Both the position numbers and the translations under genes were made by a program. Positions 47,857 through 56,771 of a DNA stretch of 64,000 nt are shown piece after piece (within the stretch, counting starts at the first letter, position 1; every line of letters starts with the position of its first letter). Source of the DNA: CAVUXJ01 sp963814975 (lineage in GTDB: Bacteria > Acidobacteriota > Vicinamibacteria > Vicinamibacterales > CAVVIG01); NCBI GenBank assembly GCA_963814975.1, contig CAWFFB010000009.1, forward strand, positions 169,562-233,561, written 5' to 3'. The notes beneath the pieces are model-generated. The model did not search any database, was not told the origin of the DNA, and worked only from the letters and a program-made list of their open reading frames with translations.

Positions 47857-48448
47857 TGCCCCATCACCCCGTGGAGATTGAGTCGAGAACGGGTTCATTG
47901 GTTCGAACTGGTGAAAAGCTGGTCCACCATCTCCAAGTCGCTGATTCTAAAGAACTGAAGTCAGCGACCCCAACTGTTAGTCGACCGAGTCACTAATGGT
48001 GGGCTTGCGACTGTTCGTCGGCTTCACGGCATCGCTTTCGAGACAGTCAGCCAACCGCGCTTTCAGCTCGCGGCAGGCTCCGCAGTTTGGTCGGCTGCGT
48101 CCGGCATCCGACGCCTGCCCGGCGACCAACGCGTCGAGCTACGTACCCCAGTTCATGCGGGCGCTCCATCGGAATCTCGTGGCTGCATTCGAAGCAGACA
48201 CCGCGGGCGCACCGAGATCTCGGGCCTTCCGCCTCCGACAATTCGGAGCCGAGTCGACCAGCTTCGGATTTCCGCGGGCGAAACCAGTAGAAACAAAGCG
48301 GAATCACACATCGGGACCGCGTACAACTCTTGCTTGAACGGCGCCGAGGGCGGTCCGATGGAAATCTCCACGCTTGCTCGTTCATCGCGACTGACCGACT
48401 GTCGGCAGAGATGACCGGAGTTCTCGCTGTTCATTGAAGAGCCCATCC
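47857..48448. other. Mostly non-coding stretch with a zinc-finger-like scrap
   Basis: Nearly 600 bases without a complete gene. The only recognisable item is the TraR/DksA-like fragment at 48047-48270. The 5' bases TTCGAACTGGTGAAAAGCTG recall TTCCAACTGGTGAAAATCTG at about 54.76 kb. Confidence 0.4.
48047..48270 (-). pseudogene. Degenerate TraR/DksA-type zinc-finger C-terminus
   Basis: Minus-strand frame reads GVCFECSHEIPMERPHELGY VARRVGRRAG. In DksA/TraR proteins the line is 'GxCxxCgxxIpxxRLxalPyaxxCvxC'. The first Cys pair and the IPMER stretch are kept, but the second Cys pair has become Arg. No upstream coiled-coil domain can be followed. Probably a decayed relative. Confidence 0.4.
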
Positions 48449-49546
48449 ATGTTGCGTACCGGAGGGTTGATTCTGGCGTTACTGGTGCTGGCACCGACAT
48501 GGTCCGGCGATGCCAGCGACAGGACAGTGCTGATGGAGCTCGAACCTGGGTCGGCCGCGCTGCCGGCGAGCGTCAGCGCCGGAGGCGCCGTCGTCGTCGG
48601 GAGTCTCGGCGTGGGCGGATTCTACTGGATGCCCACGACCGGCGTGATTTACGTCGGCGGAAGATTCGCGACAAGGGTGAGCCGTGACGGCAAGGTGATC
48701 GTCGGCCAGGCAAACGACGCACGCGGCATCCAGCAAGCCGCCATCTGGCAGCGTAGGACGGAGTGGCGATTGCTCGGGTCGTTCCCGAACGCGCTGCCGT
48801 GTGACGCTTCGCTCAGCCTGGCGAACGACACCAGCCGTGACGGAACAGTCGTCGTCGGCTACGCGCGCAACGGGTGCACGCTGTCGCACGCATTCAGGTG
48901 GGAGGAGTCGACAGGCATGGTCGATCTCGGCTCCAGCGTTGCGGGCCAAGGGACCTTCGCCCTCGGCGTATCCGGGGACGGGCAGGTTGCCGTCGGCTAT
49001 CAGGAACAAGCGACGGGATTCGTCGAAGGCGCAAAGTGGATCGGGACCAGGCAAGAAAGAGTGCCGGGTGCCGACGGTTTCGTCGGAACGGCGAACGCCG
49101 CGAACGCGGACGGCTCGATCGTCATCGGCCGCATCTGCAGGCCAACGGCCCAACGTCCAAGCGATCCGGACTATCAGACCGCGTGGGTCTGGACGCGCGA
49201 CGGCACACAGTGCTTGCCCCCCCCGAAACTGCGCGTCTCCACCGGCGGTCCGTTGATCATCGTTGAAGCCAACGCGACGAGCGACGACGGCCACGTGATC
49301 GGTGGCTCGCAGGCGGTCGCGAGCTCACCGGATTCCGACGCGATCATCTGGATCGATCGAAAGCCGGCGTACTTGAAGGACTTTCTGCAGGTCAACGGCG
49401 TGCCCGACGCGTTCCGGACGTGGGTCAATACGGGGGCGATCACCGGCATCTCGCCCGACGGCCGTGTCCTCGTCGGGACCGGCGCCGCGCTCAGCGGCTA
49501 TCGAGGCTACATCGTGGTGCTCGGCTCCAACCTGGTGATGCCGTGA
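48449..49546 (+). CDS. Exported HAF-repeat (beta-propeller-like) protein
   Basis: A 365-residue protein with signal peptide (LRTGGLILALLVLAPTWSGD). It is built from repeats of the type 'VSRDGKVIVGQA', 'TSRDGTVVVGYARNG', 'VSGDGQVAVGYQEQATG', 'ANADGSIVIGR' and 'ISPDGRVLVGTGAALSGY', each followed by an aromatic-Trp segment. These are HAF/extracellular repeats, seen in autotransporters and secreted proteins of unknown function. The stop overlaps the GTG of the next gene, implying coupled expression with the outer-membrane protein. Confidence 0.78.
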   Translation: MLRTGGLILALLVLAPTWSGDASDRTVLMELEPGSAALPASVSAGGAVVVGSLGVGGFYWMPTTGVIYVGGRFATRVSRDGKVIVGQANDARGIQQAAIWQRRTEWRLLGSFPNALPCDASLSLANDTSRDGTVVVGYARNGCTLSHAFRWEESTGMVDLGSSVAGQGTFALGVSGDGQVAVGYQEQATGFVEGAKWIGTRQERVPGADGFVGTANAANADGSIVIGRICRPTAQRPSDPDYQTAWVWTRDGTQCLPPPKLRVSTGGPLIIVEANATSDDGHVIGGSQAVASSPDSDAIIWIDRKPAYLKDFLQVNGVPDAFRTWVNTGAITGISPDGRVLVGTGAALSGYRGYIVVLGSNLVMP

Positions 49547-50157
49547 GCCGCCTCATAGCGCTCGTCGCGGCTCTCTGCCTCGTGCTCACGTCTCACCGGG
49601 TGGAGGCCCAGGAACAGAAGTGGGAGGCGTCGGCCTTTGCGGGGTACACGCCGTCGGCAGACATCGACCGCCGCGCGCCCGACCTGAACCAGCTCGACGT
49701 CCGTGGTGCGTTCACCTGGGGTCTTCAAGCGGCTCGGATGCTCACGACGCACTGGGGCGCCGAGGTGTTGTGGACGCAGCAGAAGTCGGCACTCGAAGGG
49801 GGAACCGCCTCGTCCGGTGCGTTCGATTTTTTCACCATGACGGTCAGACAGTTGCAGGGCAACGTCCTCTATGAGTTCCGCGCTGGCGAGGCGAAGGTCC
49901 GGCCGTTCGTGTTTGGCGGCATCGGCGCGACGTTCTTCAGCGCCGCCGATCTGCAGTCGGAGACCAAGCTGTCGTTTGATTATGGCGGCGGCCTCAACTA
50001 CTTTGTATGGCGGAGCATCGGCATGCGTGCGCACGCCCGTTTCAAGCCGACGGCACTCCACGACAAATCGGCCGGTGACGTCTGCGATCCTTTCGGGTTC
50101 TGCCAGTCATGGCTGTCACAGGTTGAGTTCGCGGCGGGGGCGGTAGTCCGCTTCTGA
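49543..50157 (+). CDS. Outer-membrane beta-barrel protein
   Basis: A 204-residue protein from a GTG that overlaps the previous stop (GTGA). Signal peptide RLIALVAALCLVLTSHRVEA Q; mature part of amphipathic strands (WEASAFAGYTPSADIDRR, WGLQAARMLTTHWGAEVLWT, VRPFVFGGIGATFF, MRAHARFKPTALH) ending VEFAAGAVVRF with terminal Phe. Typical OmpA/OprF-like eight-strand barrel of Acidobacteriota. Coupled to the HAF protein, so they probably work together at the cell surface. Confidence 0.82.
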   Translation: MSRLIALVAALCLVLTSHRVEAQEQKWEASAFAGYTPSADIDRRAPDLNQLDVRGAFTWGLQAARMLTTHWGAEVLWTQQKSALEGGTASSGAFDFFTMTVRQLQGNVLYEFRAGEAKVRPFVFGGIGATFFSAADLQSETKLSFDYGGGLNYFVWRSIGMRAHARFKPTALHDKSAGDVCDPFGFCQSWLSQVEFAAGAVVRF

Positions 50158-50352
50158 GCAGCTAACGACCGAGTCGAATGCTCTGCGTCCGGCGCTGAGA
50201 TGTCGCTGTCTGTCGAGTATCAGGTCGAGTCTGAATGCGCGTTGCGAAATCCGCGTGCGTGCGGGTGGCTATTCCAGCTCGATGGCACACCTGTTGCTGC
50301 GCTCCGCCACGAGCCGACTTCGAAACGCAATCCGCTATCTTGGAGCTTGGAC

Positions 50353-51603
50353 ATGCTAAGACTGTCGCCACTCGTTTGGTTCGCGTCTCTAGTTCTATCG
50401 GCACCGCTCGCTACCGCGCAGACCCGCGAAGCAGTCAGCGGGGAGATCACACTGCGCGGCACCGTGGAAACCGTTGACGTGGCTGCGCGAATCGTCCGCA
50501 TCCGCGGCGATCAAGGAAACGTGGTCACTGTCAACGTGCCAGCAGCCGCCACGCGACTCAACGAGGTACGCGTCGGCGACACCGTCACCGCCACGTACTA
50601 CGACCGCGTGGTCATCCGGCCGAAGCCCGCTGACGAGCCCGCTATTGAGCGCACCATCTTGCCGACCACCGTTACACCCGGGGGCCAGGCGCTGCCGGGT
50701 GGGTCCATCGCCAACCAGCGCATGGTGACGGTGACCATTACTGGTTGGGATGCGGCAAACCGCGTGGTGTCGTTCACGGGACCGAGAGGTGAAAGTTACA
50801 CACGCCGCCTGTTGGATACAACCGACCCCAGCATCGTCGCAGGACTCAAGTCCGGCGATCGTGTGGATGTGACGTGGACCGAAGCGGTACGAGTCGAGTT
50901 GCAGCCGCAGACCGTGATCGAGACGCTGCGGGATCGCGTAACGGTTGCCATCCTCTGGGGCATCGACAACGCCTTCTCCGGAAACATGATCAGGGAAGCA
51001 ACGGGACGGACGACCACCGACGTGCCCATCAATCTCACTGAGACGTCGCAGGACGATGTCTACGGGCGGATTGGTCTGATGAAGATAAGCGTCGGCTACA
51101 GGACGTCGCCGCGCAGCGAGAGTGTCTTCAACTTTGTCTACGCGAACAGCGCCGCCGAACGCGTGCAGATCGGCACGGCGGCGACCAGTCCCACTGCCCC
51201 CCTGAACGTGGATTTCACCGATTACCAATATTGGGGCCTTGAAGGCGGGCAGCGTTGGTTCTTCAGGCGCGTCCGATTCACCCCGTTTGTGGGCTATCTC
51301 GTCGGCGTCAACCGTCACCAGGACATCCGCGGCACGTTCGTCGACGTGCCGCCGTCGGCGACGCCGGTGCTTGCGGCACCGGACGGCAAGTTCTTCGAGA
51401 CATCCTGGGCGACCAGTCTTGGTCCGACCGGCGGGGTCCTCTTCGGCATCGGCGCCGTCGAAGCGATGATCGAAACGCAGTTGCGCTACGTTGGCGCCCT
51501 CTCCGACGTCGAATGGCTTGTCGAGGAAGGTCTGAGGGACATCAACACTGGGAGCGGGCGGTGGTCGATCCCGATTCAGTTCGGAGTCAGGTTTCGCTTC
51601 TGA
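50353..51603 (+). CDS. Outer-membrane protein with N-terminal OB-like domain
   Basis: A 416-residue protein from the ATG at 50353 with signal peptide (SPLVWFASLVLSAPLATAQT). The first part (about 25-190) repeats a DUF5666-like pattern: GTVETVDVAARIVRIRGDQG, VRVGDTVTATYYDRVVI and ITGWDAANRVVSFTGPRG. The rest is barrel-like strands (GYRTSPRSESVFNFVYANS, FTPFVGYLVGVNRHQD, LGPTGGVLFGIGAVEAMI) ending in FGVRFRF. No named family for the whole. The upstream 195 bases lack a gene. Confidence 0.75.
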   Translation: MLRLSPLVWFASLVLSAPLATAQTREAVSGEITLRGTVETVDVAARIVRIRGDQGNVVTVNVPAAATRLNEVRVGDTVTATYYDRVVIRPKPADEPAIERTILPTTVTPGGQALPGGSIANQRMVTVTITGWDAANRVVSFTGPRGESYTRRLLDTTDPSIVAGLKSGDRVDVTWTEAVRVELQPQTVIETLRDRVTVAILWGIDNAFSGNMIREATGRTTTDVPINLTETSQDDVYGRIGLMKISVGYRTSPRSESVFNFVYANSAAERVQIGTAATSPTAPLNVDFTDYQYWGLEGGQRWFFRRVRFTPFVGYLVGVNRHQDIRGTFVDVPPSATPVLAAPDGKFFETSWATSLGPTGGVLFGIGAVEAMIETQLRYVGALSDVEWLVEEGLRDINTGSGRWSIPIQFGVRFRF

Positions 51604-51756
51604 GTGACGTCGGTCCGCGGAACGCGATGTCGGCGAGCTCGTCTGCCTGAACGATTCCACGGGGGGAATGGTCGACATGTCAAAGCGGTACGCAGCCGGC
51701 TCGCGCCTTCTGCGCCAACGCTGGCAGCTCCAAGTAAGAGTTGTTGAGCACTCTCC

Positions 51757-54165
51757 TTAGCCCGGCGTGGTATCGACGCGACTCGCGAGTGCCGCGACAG
51801 CTGCCACCAGCTCTCCCGGATCGATCGGCTTGGAAAGATGTATCTGAAAGCCGCGCTTGAGGCAACGGATCCGATCGTCGGAGCGCGCATATGCTGTAAG
51901 GGCGGCCACGGGAATGTTTCTCCGGGATTCGTTCGCCGACTGGCGCAACTGGGCAAGCAGCTCAAAACCGTCCATTCCTGGCATGCCAAGGTCGCTTACG
52001 ATCGCGTCAGGTGTGTGCTCGTCCAGCGCGGTCAACGCCGCACGACCCGAATCTGCACTGATGACCGTGGCACCCGCCGCCTCGATGATTTCACGCATCA
52101 TCGTCAGGGCATCCGGATCGTCATCCACGACCAGGACATGTAGCCCCTTGAGATCCATGTCCGTCGCCGCCGGATCGCGCGGCTTGACGCTCCAACGCTG
52201 GCTCGTCATGTCGAAACCTGTTGCAGGAGCAGGAATCGATCGCGGCAGCTTCACGAAAAACGTGGCGCCCTTTCCCAGGCCCTCGCTTTCGCACCGGAGG
52301 GTGCCTCCATGCAGCTCGACCAGCTCACGCGAGATCGCCAGACCGAGGCCCAGCCCACCATGTTCCCGCGATAGGCGACTGTCGGCCTGCCGAAAACGCT
52401 CGAACACATGAGGCAGGAACTCTGACGCAATGCCGGCGCCGGTATCGCTGATGACGATCTCGACGTGTGAGTCGATCCAAAGCATTCGCACCTGCACCAG
52501 GCCGTCGCGGTGTGTGAAGCGGACTGCATTCGAGACCAGATTCCACATTACCTGCTGAAGACGATCGCCGTCTCCCAGAACCGGTCCGGCCTCGGTGTCC
52601 ATCACGGTCTGCAGGCGCACGCCTTTCGCGTCCGCCGCCGGCCGGATGGTCGCGATCGCCTCCTCGACAACCCGCGGCAGGTCGATCAACTGCAGGTTCA
52701 GCCGCATCTTGCCGGCGACGATGCGCGAGACATCGAGGACATCGGCGACCATCAATGACAGGGCCGTGGCGTTTCGCTCGACGATTTCCAGCGCACGAGC
52801 CTGACGATCCTGATCGACGACGCCACTGCGCAACATGCGCGAGTATCCGAGGATCGCGTTGAGTGGCGTCCGAAGCTCGTGCGAGAGGGTCGCGAGGAAG
52901 TCGTCCTTGAGACGACCCGCGGCGACTGCATCGGCGCGTGCCTGCCGCTCGCGCCGCAAGAGTGCCGCCCTCTCTTGTTCGAGCTGTTTGCGTCCGGTGA
53001 TATCAAGCGTCACACCTCGCATCCCGACCGGCCGCCGCTGCTCGTCCAGGATCACCGACGAGTGCGCCTCCACCCACCTTACACGCCCGTCGCGGCTCAC
53101 CCACCGGAACTCCTGTCGTCCCCCCACTCCTCCGTTGAAGATCGCGAGCGCCTCCCGACCTGCCCGCTCTCTGTCATCCGGATGAACGATTGTGAGCCAG
53201 AAGTTTGGGGTCGATGTCCACTGGGCCGGCACGTACCCGAGCAGTGTCTCGATATGGTTGGAGACGAAATCGATCCGTTGCGAAGCGGCGTCGGGCTGGC
53301 CCCATGCCTCCCACACCACACCGGGAACATCGGCGACCACCTCTTCCAGACGCCGACTGACTCGAGACAGCGCGGCGGATGTCTCCCTGAGTCGCTCGGC
53401 GGCCCGCCGCTGTTCCGTCACGTCGGCGTTGACCGCGACTGCTCCGACCACACGATCGTTGTCGAGGATCGGCGCAGCGGACGTCCGGATGAAGACGTCC
53501 TCGCCTGTGTCGGCGCGACGCGCGATGATCTCTTCGACGACGACCTCGCCTCGCAACGCACGCGAGAAGGGCAGGCTTTCGCCCGCAATCGGTTCGCCTG
53601 TCGCTGCACGCCGAAGAGCGAACTTCTCGCCGCGCGCGTGGCTCCCCACGTTCAGCTCCTCCAGCGACGGAGCCCCAAGCACACGCAGCCCTGCAGCGTT
53701 GACCCGCTTGATACCATCCGCTGTGCCGACGTAGACGCCGTCAGGCATCGCTTCGAAGATAGCTTCGAGCTCGCGCGCGCGCTGGTCGGCCGTGAACGCG
53801 GCATTCCGCTGGGCGTTTTCCGACCGCCGCACCGACTCGAACAGCCACGAAATGACAATGCCAAGCGCCACGAAGACTGGAACAGTGATCGCGTCGGCAC
53901 GGCTCACCGCCATGAAACTGTGCGGCGCCAGGAAGAAATAGACCGCCACTGCCGCCGACAAGAGCGTGGCGACGACACCCGGTCCCAGTCCACCGAACCA
54001 CGCGGCGATCATCACTGACGGGAAGAAATGCAGATATGGCACGGAGACACCGAGCCATCGCTGGAACGTGAGTCGAACGAGCAGAGACGTCAGAACGAGG
54101 AGGAACGGAGCGGCGTAGCGTACGGTGCTCGTCGAGAAGCGTTCAGTCGACCGTACGTTGGACAT
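51757..54165 (-). CDS. Hybrid sensor histidine kinase (DUF4118, PAS-PAS, HisKA, HATPase, REC)
   Basis: An 802-residue intact hybrid kinase. Four membrane helices of the KdpD-type DUF4118 domain (about 15-110: PYLHFFPSVMIAAWFGGLGP) are followed by two PAS domains (about 130-255 and 275-395; FWLTIVHPDDRERAGREALA). Then come HisKA with the phosphorylated His in SHELRTPLNAILGYSRML (about 428) and HATPase (NLVSNAVRF about 541, SDTGAGIA, GGLGLGLAIS about 607). A C-terminal receiver has VVDDDPDALTMM (about 680) and the phospho-Asp in SDLGMPGMDG (about 723). No response regulator lies nearby. The signal is unknown; the domain types suggest redox or small-ligand sensing. Confidence 0.94.
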   Translation of the reverse strand: MSNVRSTERFSTSTVRYAAPFLLVLTSLLVRLTFQRWLGVSVPYLHFFPSVMIAAWFGGLGPGVVATLLSAAVAVYFFLAPHSFMAVSRADAITVPVFVALGIVISWLFESVRRSENAQRNAAFTADQRARELEAIFEAMPDGVYVGTADGIKRVNAAGLRVLGAPSLEELNVGSHARGEKFALRRAATGEPIAGESLPFSRALRGEVVVEEIIARRADTGEDVFIRTSAAPILDNDRVVGAVAVNADVTEQRRAAERLRETSAALSRVSRRLEEVVADVPGVVWEAWGQPDAASQRIDFVSNHIETLLGYVPAQWTSTPNFWLTIVHPDDRERAGREALAIFNGGVGGRQEFRWVSRDGRVRWVEAHSSVILDEQRRPVGMRGVTLDITGRKQLEQERAALLRRERQARADAVAAGRLKDDFLATLSHELRTPLNAILGYSRMLRSGVVDQDRQARALEIVERNATALSLMVADVLDVSRIVAGKMRLNLQLIDLPRVVEEAIATIRPAADAKGVRLQTVMDTEAGPVLGDGDRLQQVMWNLVSNAVRFTHRDGLVQVRMLWIDSHVEIVISDTGAGIASEFLPHVFERFRQADSRLSREHGGLGLGLAISRELVELHGGTLRCESEGLGKGATFFVKLPRSIPAPATGFDMTSQRWSVKPRDPAATDMDLKGLHVLVVDDDPDALTMMREIIEAAGATVISADSGRAALTALDEHTPDAIVSDLGMPGMDGFELLAQLRQSANESRRNIPVAALTAYARSDDRIRCLKRGFQIHLSKPIDPGELVAAVAALASRVDTTPG

Positions 54166-54824
54166 TGCCAGGCCTGCTTACGGAAGTATGGACCGTGTCG
54201 TGTGCGTCCGAGCGTTCGGCTAGGGCTCAGACCTTGCCTTCAACTCCTCATCCTGCTGGCTGAAAGGCGCGAATCGCGTCTGCTATCGCCGGCTGGCTTG
54301 TCCGCCACTCTTTGCAGAGGTCACGGGAACTGGCCGAGGCGGAACGACAACATGCCCTTCTGACTTCGAGGCTGGCGCTCCACCACGCTGACCTTCCGTC
54401 GCTCAGGCACCACGCTAAGTCGCACGAACTCATCCTTGAGATCGTCCGTGCCAGCCTTCCCCGCTCCCTGTCGCGACGCCACCAGAAATGCAGTTCCGTC
54501 GATTGTATCCGCCCTCGACGTATCGCTCACAGAATCTGTCCGGTACTCTCTACGTCGCGAACGGACCCAACGGCCACTCGCGTCCTGCCGGCATGAACTG
54601 CGGCCGTTTGACTCAAGTCTTCCTGGAATCAGGGTCGGGCTTCGTATGGCGGGCGACTCACGCAGTCGTGAGTTGTTGACGCATAGTAGCCTGTCCACTA
54701 GATCGATGGGGCTTGGTGGAGCCCCTCGATCTGCAGAACCCGGTCGTGGATCCGGTTCCAACTGGTGAAAATCTGGGCCCACGGGATCTGTTACCGGTGT
54801 CCTGGGATTTCACACATGATTAAT
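54166..54824. other. Non-coding stretch upstream of the sensor kinase
   Basis: About 660 bases. Frames on both strands are short and Arg/Ser-rich, and I recognise no protein family. It leads into the tRNA-Pro fragment, so the insertion boundary of the island may lie within it. Confidence 0.4.
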
Positions 54825-54875
54825 TGGTCGGGCGAGAGGATTTGAACCTCCGGCCCCACGGTCCCGAACCAAGCG
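54825..54875 (-). tRNA. tRNA-Pro(CGG) 3' fragment (incomplete)
   Basis: Minus strand reads, from the anticodon arm on, CGCTTGGTTCGGGACC, then GGAGGTTCAAATCCTCT and CGCCCGACCA. This is the anticodon loop (CGG), T arm and CCA end of a bacterial tRNA-Pro. The D arm and 5' acceptor strand are absent: the DNA 5' of the anticodon arm is integrase-like coding sequence. Such 3' pieces mark attachment sites of integrative elements that use tRNA genes. It is not a functional tRNA. Confidence 0.75.
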
Positions 54876-54936
54876 TTAACGCAAACGAATTCCGAACGTT
54901 TTCGTCGTTTTTTGGGCTCGGGTAGCAACTGGGTAG
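54859..54936. repeat. Island boundary repeat copy 1 (att-like, tRNA anticodon arm plus integrase 3' end)
   Basis: The stretch from CGGTCCCGAACCAAGCG to GGGTAGCAACTGGGTAG matches 60891-60967 in the same orientation, with a few substitutions and one- or two-base indels. In minus frame it reads ATQLLPEPKKRRKRSEFV, which looks like the C-terminus of a tyrosine integrase running into the tRNA. Confidence 0.72.
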
Positions 54937-55022
54937 CTGCCAGGTCGGGGTCAGTGCGCCGGTTTCGCCAGCCACCGCCGCCCATCGACGACACCGCCGG
55001 TGGCGCTAAAATGGTCCGGGGC

Positions 55023-55262
55023 ATGAACTACCAAGACCGCATCGTGCGGGATCCTCAGATTGTGGGCGGCGAGCCAGTCCTGAAAGGGACGCGCGTGACG
55101 CTGAAGACCGTACTGGCGAGCCTCGCTGAAGGCGCCACGACGGCCGAAATCCTCGCCGATTTTCCGACGTTGTCTGAAGAGGACGTCCGGGCGGCCATCG
55201 CGTTCGCCGCTGGCTCTGCGCAGGAGGACATGCCCCTGATCGAAACACCTATCAAACGGTGA
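55023..55262 (+). CDS. DUF433 antitoxin-like protein
   Basis: A 79-residue intact protein: MNYQDRIVRDPQIVGGEPVL KGTRVTLKTVLASLAEG and EILADFPTLSEEDVRAAIAF AAG. DUF433 proteins (PF04255) have a winged-helix fold and are the antitoxin partners of DUF5615 PIN-like toxins. The stop overlaps the ATG-like start of the toxin by 4 bases. Its partner is truncated, so the antitoxin is an orphan. Confidence 0.88.
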   Translation: MNYQDRIVRDPQIVGGEPVLKGTRVTLKTVLASLAEGATTAEILADFPTLSEEDVRAAIAFAAGSAQEDMPLIETPIKR

Positions 55263-55365
55263 AGATCAAACTCGACGAAAACCTGCCCGAGCGTCTCGTC
55301 GCCGTCCTCACCGGACTCGGTCATGACCTCGACACCGTCCGCACAGAGCAGCTCACCGGTCATGG
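55259..55365 (+). pseudogene. Truncated DUF5615 PIN-like toxin
   Basis: MKIKLDENLPERLVAVLTGL GHDLDTVRTEQLTGH is the first 35 residues of a DUF5615 toxin, with the first acidic residues of the PIN-like site (DEN). Homology ends abruptly and the frame runs into DUF559-like DNA, so the nuclease is not made. Confidence 0.8.
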
Positions 55366-55550
55366 CTCGTCCGATTCCTCCCGAAGCCGAAGGCGCGAAT
55401 CGGGCGCGAAGCGCGTCCGAGGCGTTTCTCCATCGACGCCTGGAATCGTTGGCGGAGACACGAGGACGATTCCCGTCACGAACGAGCTCGCGAGCGGCGT
55501 ATCAACCCCGTCACGGACAAACCGACGCACCCTAGCAGCGCAGTCGCGTT
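55366..55550. pseudogene. Rearranged DUF559 remnant
   Basis: Plus-strand frame ARPIPPEAEGANRARSASEA FLHRRLESLAETRGRF matches the DUF559 gene at 62 kb. It is followed at once by about 65 bases (GCTCGCGAGCGGCGTATC onward) that match the sequence 5' of the same gene in the opposite orientation. The two pieces therefore point at each other, as in a snap-back rearrangement. Confidence 0.7.
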
Positions 55551-55559
55551 TCTAGTAGC

Positions 55560-55800
55560 GTCAGGGTAGCAACTACCCAACGCAGAATCGCCTCTCATCG
55601 CGCTATCCCTGCTGGATTATCCGGCCATTACTGAGGACGTCCTCCAAATTCCCGCGCATCAACAAGGCTACACGGAGGCGGATCTCGAGGACGATCTCCG
55701 CTCACAACGCGAGCTCGGCATCTTGCCCAGCCGATGAGCGTCGTCGCGGACAGCGGCCCGCTCCACTATCTCGTCTTGCTCGACCACGCCACTTCTGGGC
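55560..55800 (+). pseudogene. Remnant of a toxin-antitoxin pair (antitoxin C-terminus, PIN toxin N-terminus)
   Basis: A frame ending at 55737 reads DYPAITEDVLQIPAHQQGYT EADLEDDLRSQRELGILPSR, the tail of a small antitoxin. Its stop overlaps an ATG at 55734 opening SVVADSGPLHYLVLLDHA, the typical start of a DUF3368/PIN toxin with its first Asp. The toxin breaks off after about 20 residues. The overlap confirms the operon nature of the lost module. Confidence 0.6.
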
Positions 55801-55899
55801 TGGCGCCTTCAGGCATCAATCGCAGACAACGAAATATCAAGATGATAAGGGCCGGACGCGGATGTGAGCGGATGTGGAATTGCCTCCGGCAAATGGGCC

Positions 55900-56319
55900 T
55901 CACTCCCAGAGGCTCACACCGGACTGCTTGGCGGCTTTTCGCAGGGGTCCATCCTTACAGCCCAACATGAGTTTTCGTCGCTGGGCCAGCTCGAGGTAGG
56001 CGGCGTCATAGACCGACAGCTGGTGAACGGAAGCCAGCTCTGACAGCCGCGAAAAGGCCAGTGACGCCATCTCATGGTCGATGCGGAGCGGGAGTCCGCG
56101 AAGCCATCCAAGACCGGTTTGACGCTCGGCCTCAGTCAGTTTCCGGCGCCGGACAAGAACTGTGAGCGCGTTGGCCACCTCCAGTGGCCAGAGTGCCGGC
56201 ACTTCGACAGTGGCGCCCCCCGCCATGGCATCCAACATTGCGGCCGTGTGGGTCGTCGCTTGACCGGGATGCACCCAACCGATAGCCACGGACGCGTCCG
56301 CGATGAACGTCCGCCTCAC
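55900..56319 (-). CDS. vapC: VapC-type PIN-domain toxin
   Basis: A 139-residue intact PIN-domain ribonuclease. Acidic site residues are visible: FIADASVAIGW (Asp at residue 8), LWPLEVANAL (Glu), SVYDAAYLELAQRR (Asp about 103) and GCKDGPLRKAA (Asp about 122). Such toxins cleave tRNA or rRNA when free of antitoxin. The start overlaps the antitoxin stop by 4 bases. This is the only module of the island in which both genes are complete. Confidence 0.9.
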   Translation of the reverse strand: MRRTFIADASVAIGWVHPGQATTHTAAMLDAMAGGATVEVPALWPLEVANALTVLVRRRKLTEAERQTGLGWLRGLPLRIDHEMASLAFSRLSELASVHQLSVYDAAYLELAQRRKLMLGCKDGPLRKAAKQSGVSLWE

Positions 56320-56573
56320 AACCTGCCTTCTTCGATCGCGGCGCGGGCCTCCCGGTCCGAGACCTTCGCCTTGGACCGTCGCCGGATCCGTCGCTGCAGC
56401 TCACGGAGCCCTGCCACGGTCCGTTGGACATCGTCGAGCCGCTGTGCACCTTCCGGCACCAGTCGCGCGACCGGCTTGTCGTGGCGCGTAATCACGACCT
56501 CTTCACCCTTGGATACGCGGTCCAGCAGCTCTCCGAAGTGGGTCTTTGCCTCGAACGCACTCACTTTAGCCAT
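56316..56573 (-). CDS. Phd/YefM-type antitoxin
   Basis: An 85-residue intact antitoxin: MAKVSAFEAKTHFGELLDRV SKGEEVVITRHDKPVARLV is the Phd DNA-binding fold, followed by a basic C-terminal tail (ELQRRIRRRSKAKVSDREAR) that would bind the PIN toxin. The promoter upstream is probably autoregulated, as in the family, but no operator palindrome can be fixed. Confidence 0.9.
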   Translation of the reverse strand: MAKVSAFEAKTHFGELLDRVSKGEEVVITRHDKPVARLVPEGAQRLDDVQRTVAGLRELQRRIRRRSKAKVSDREARAAIEEGRL

Positions 56574-56771
56574 CCGGCGCTCCCTCCAAATCGACCAGTC
56601 GTTGACCAGTTTAACATACGGCTCGGCGAGCGAGCACGAGCGGCTGGCTGTGGCCTGATGGATGGTCGTTGCTCCTCAATTCGAAGGGATCATTCCACGG
56701 AAAGACAGCAATTGCTATCATCGGGCGGCACTCGAAGCGCGCGTCATGGCTGCGCAATGGAGGGACGTCCT

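Noticed and set aside
54825..54875. Complete tRNA-Pro gene
   Set aside because: Only the anticodon arm to the CCA end is present. The D arm and 5' acceptor strand are replaced by other DNA.
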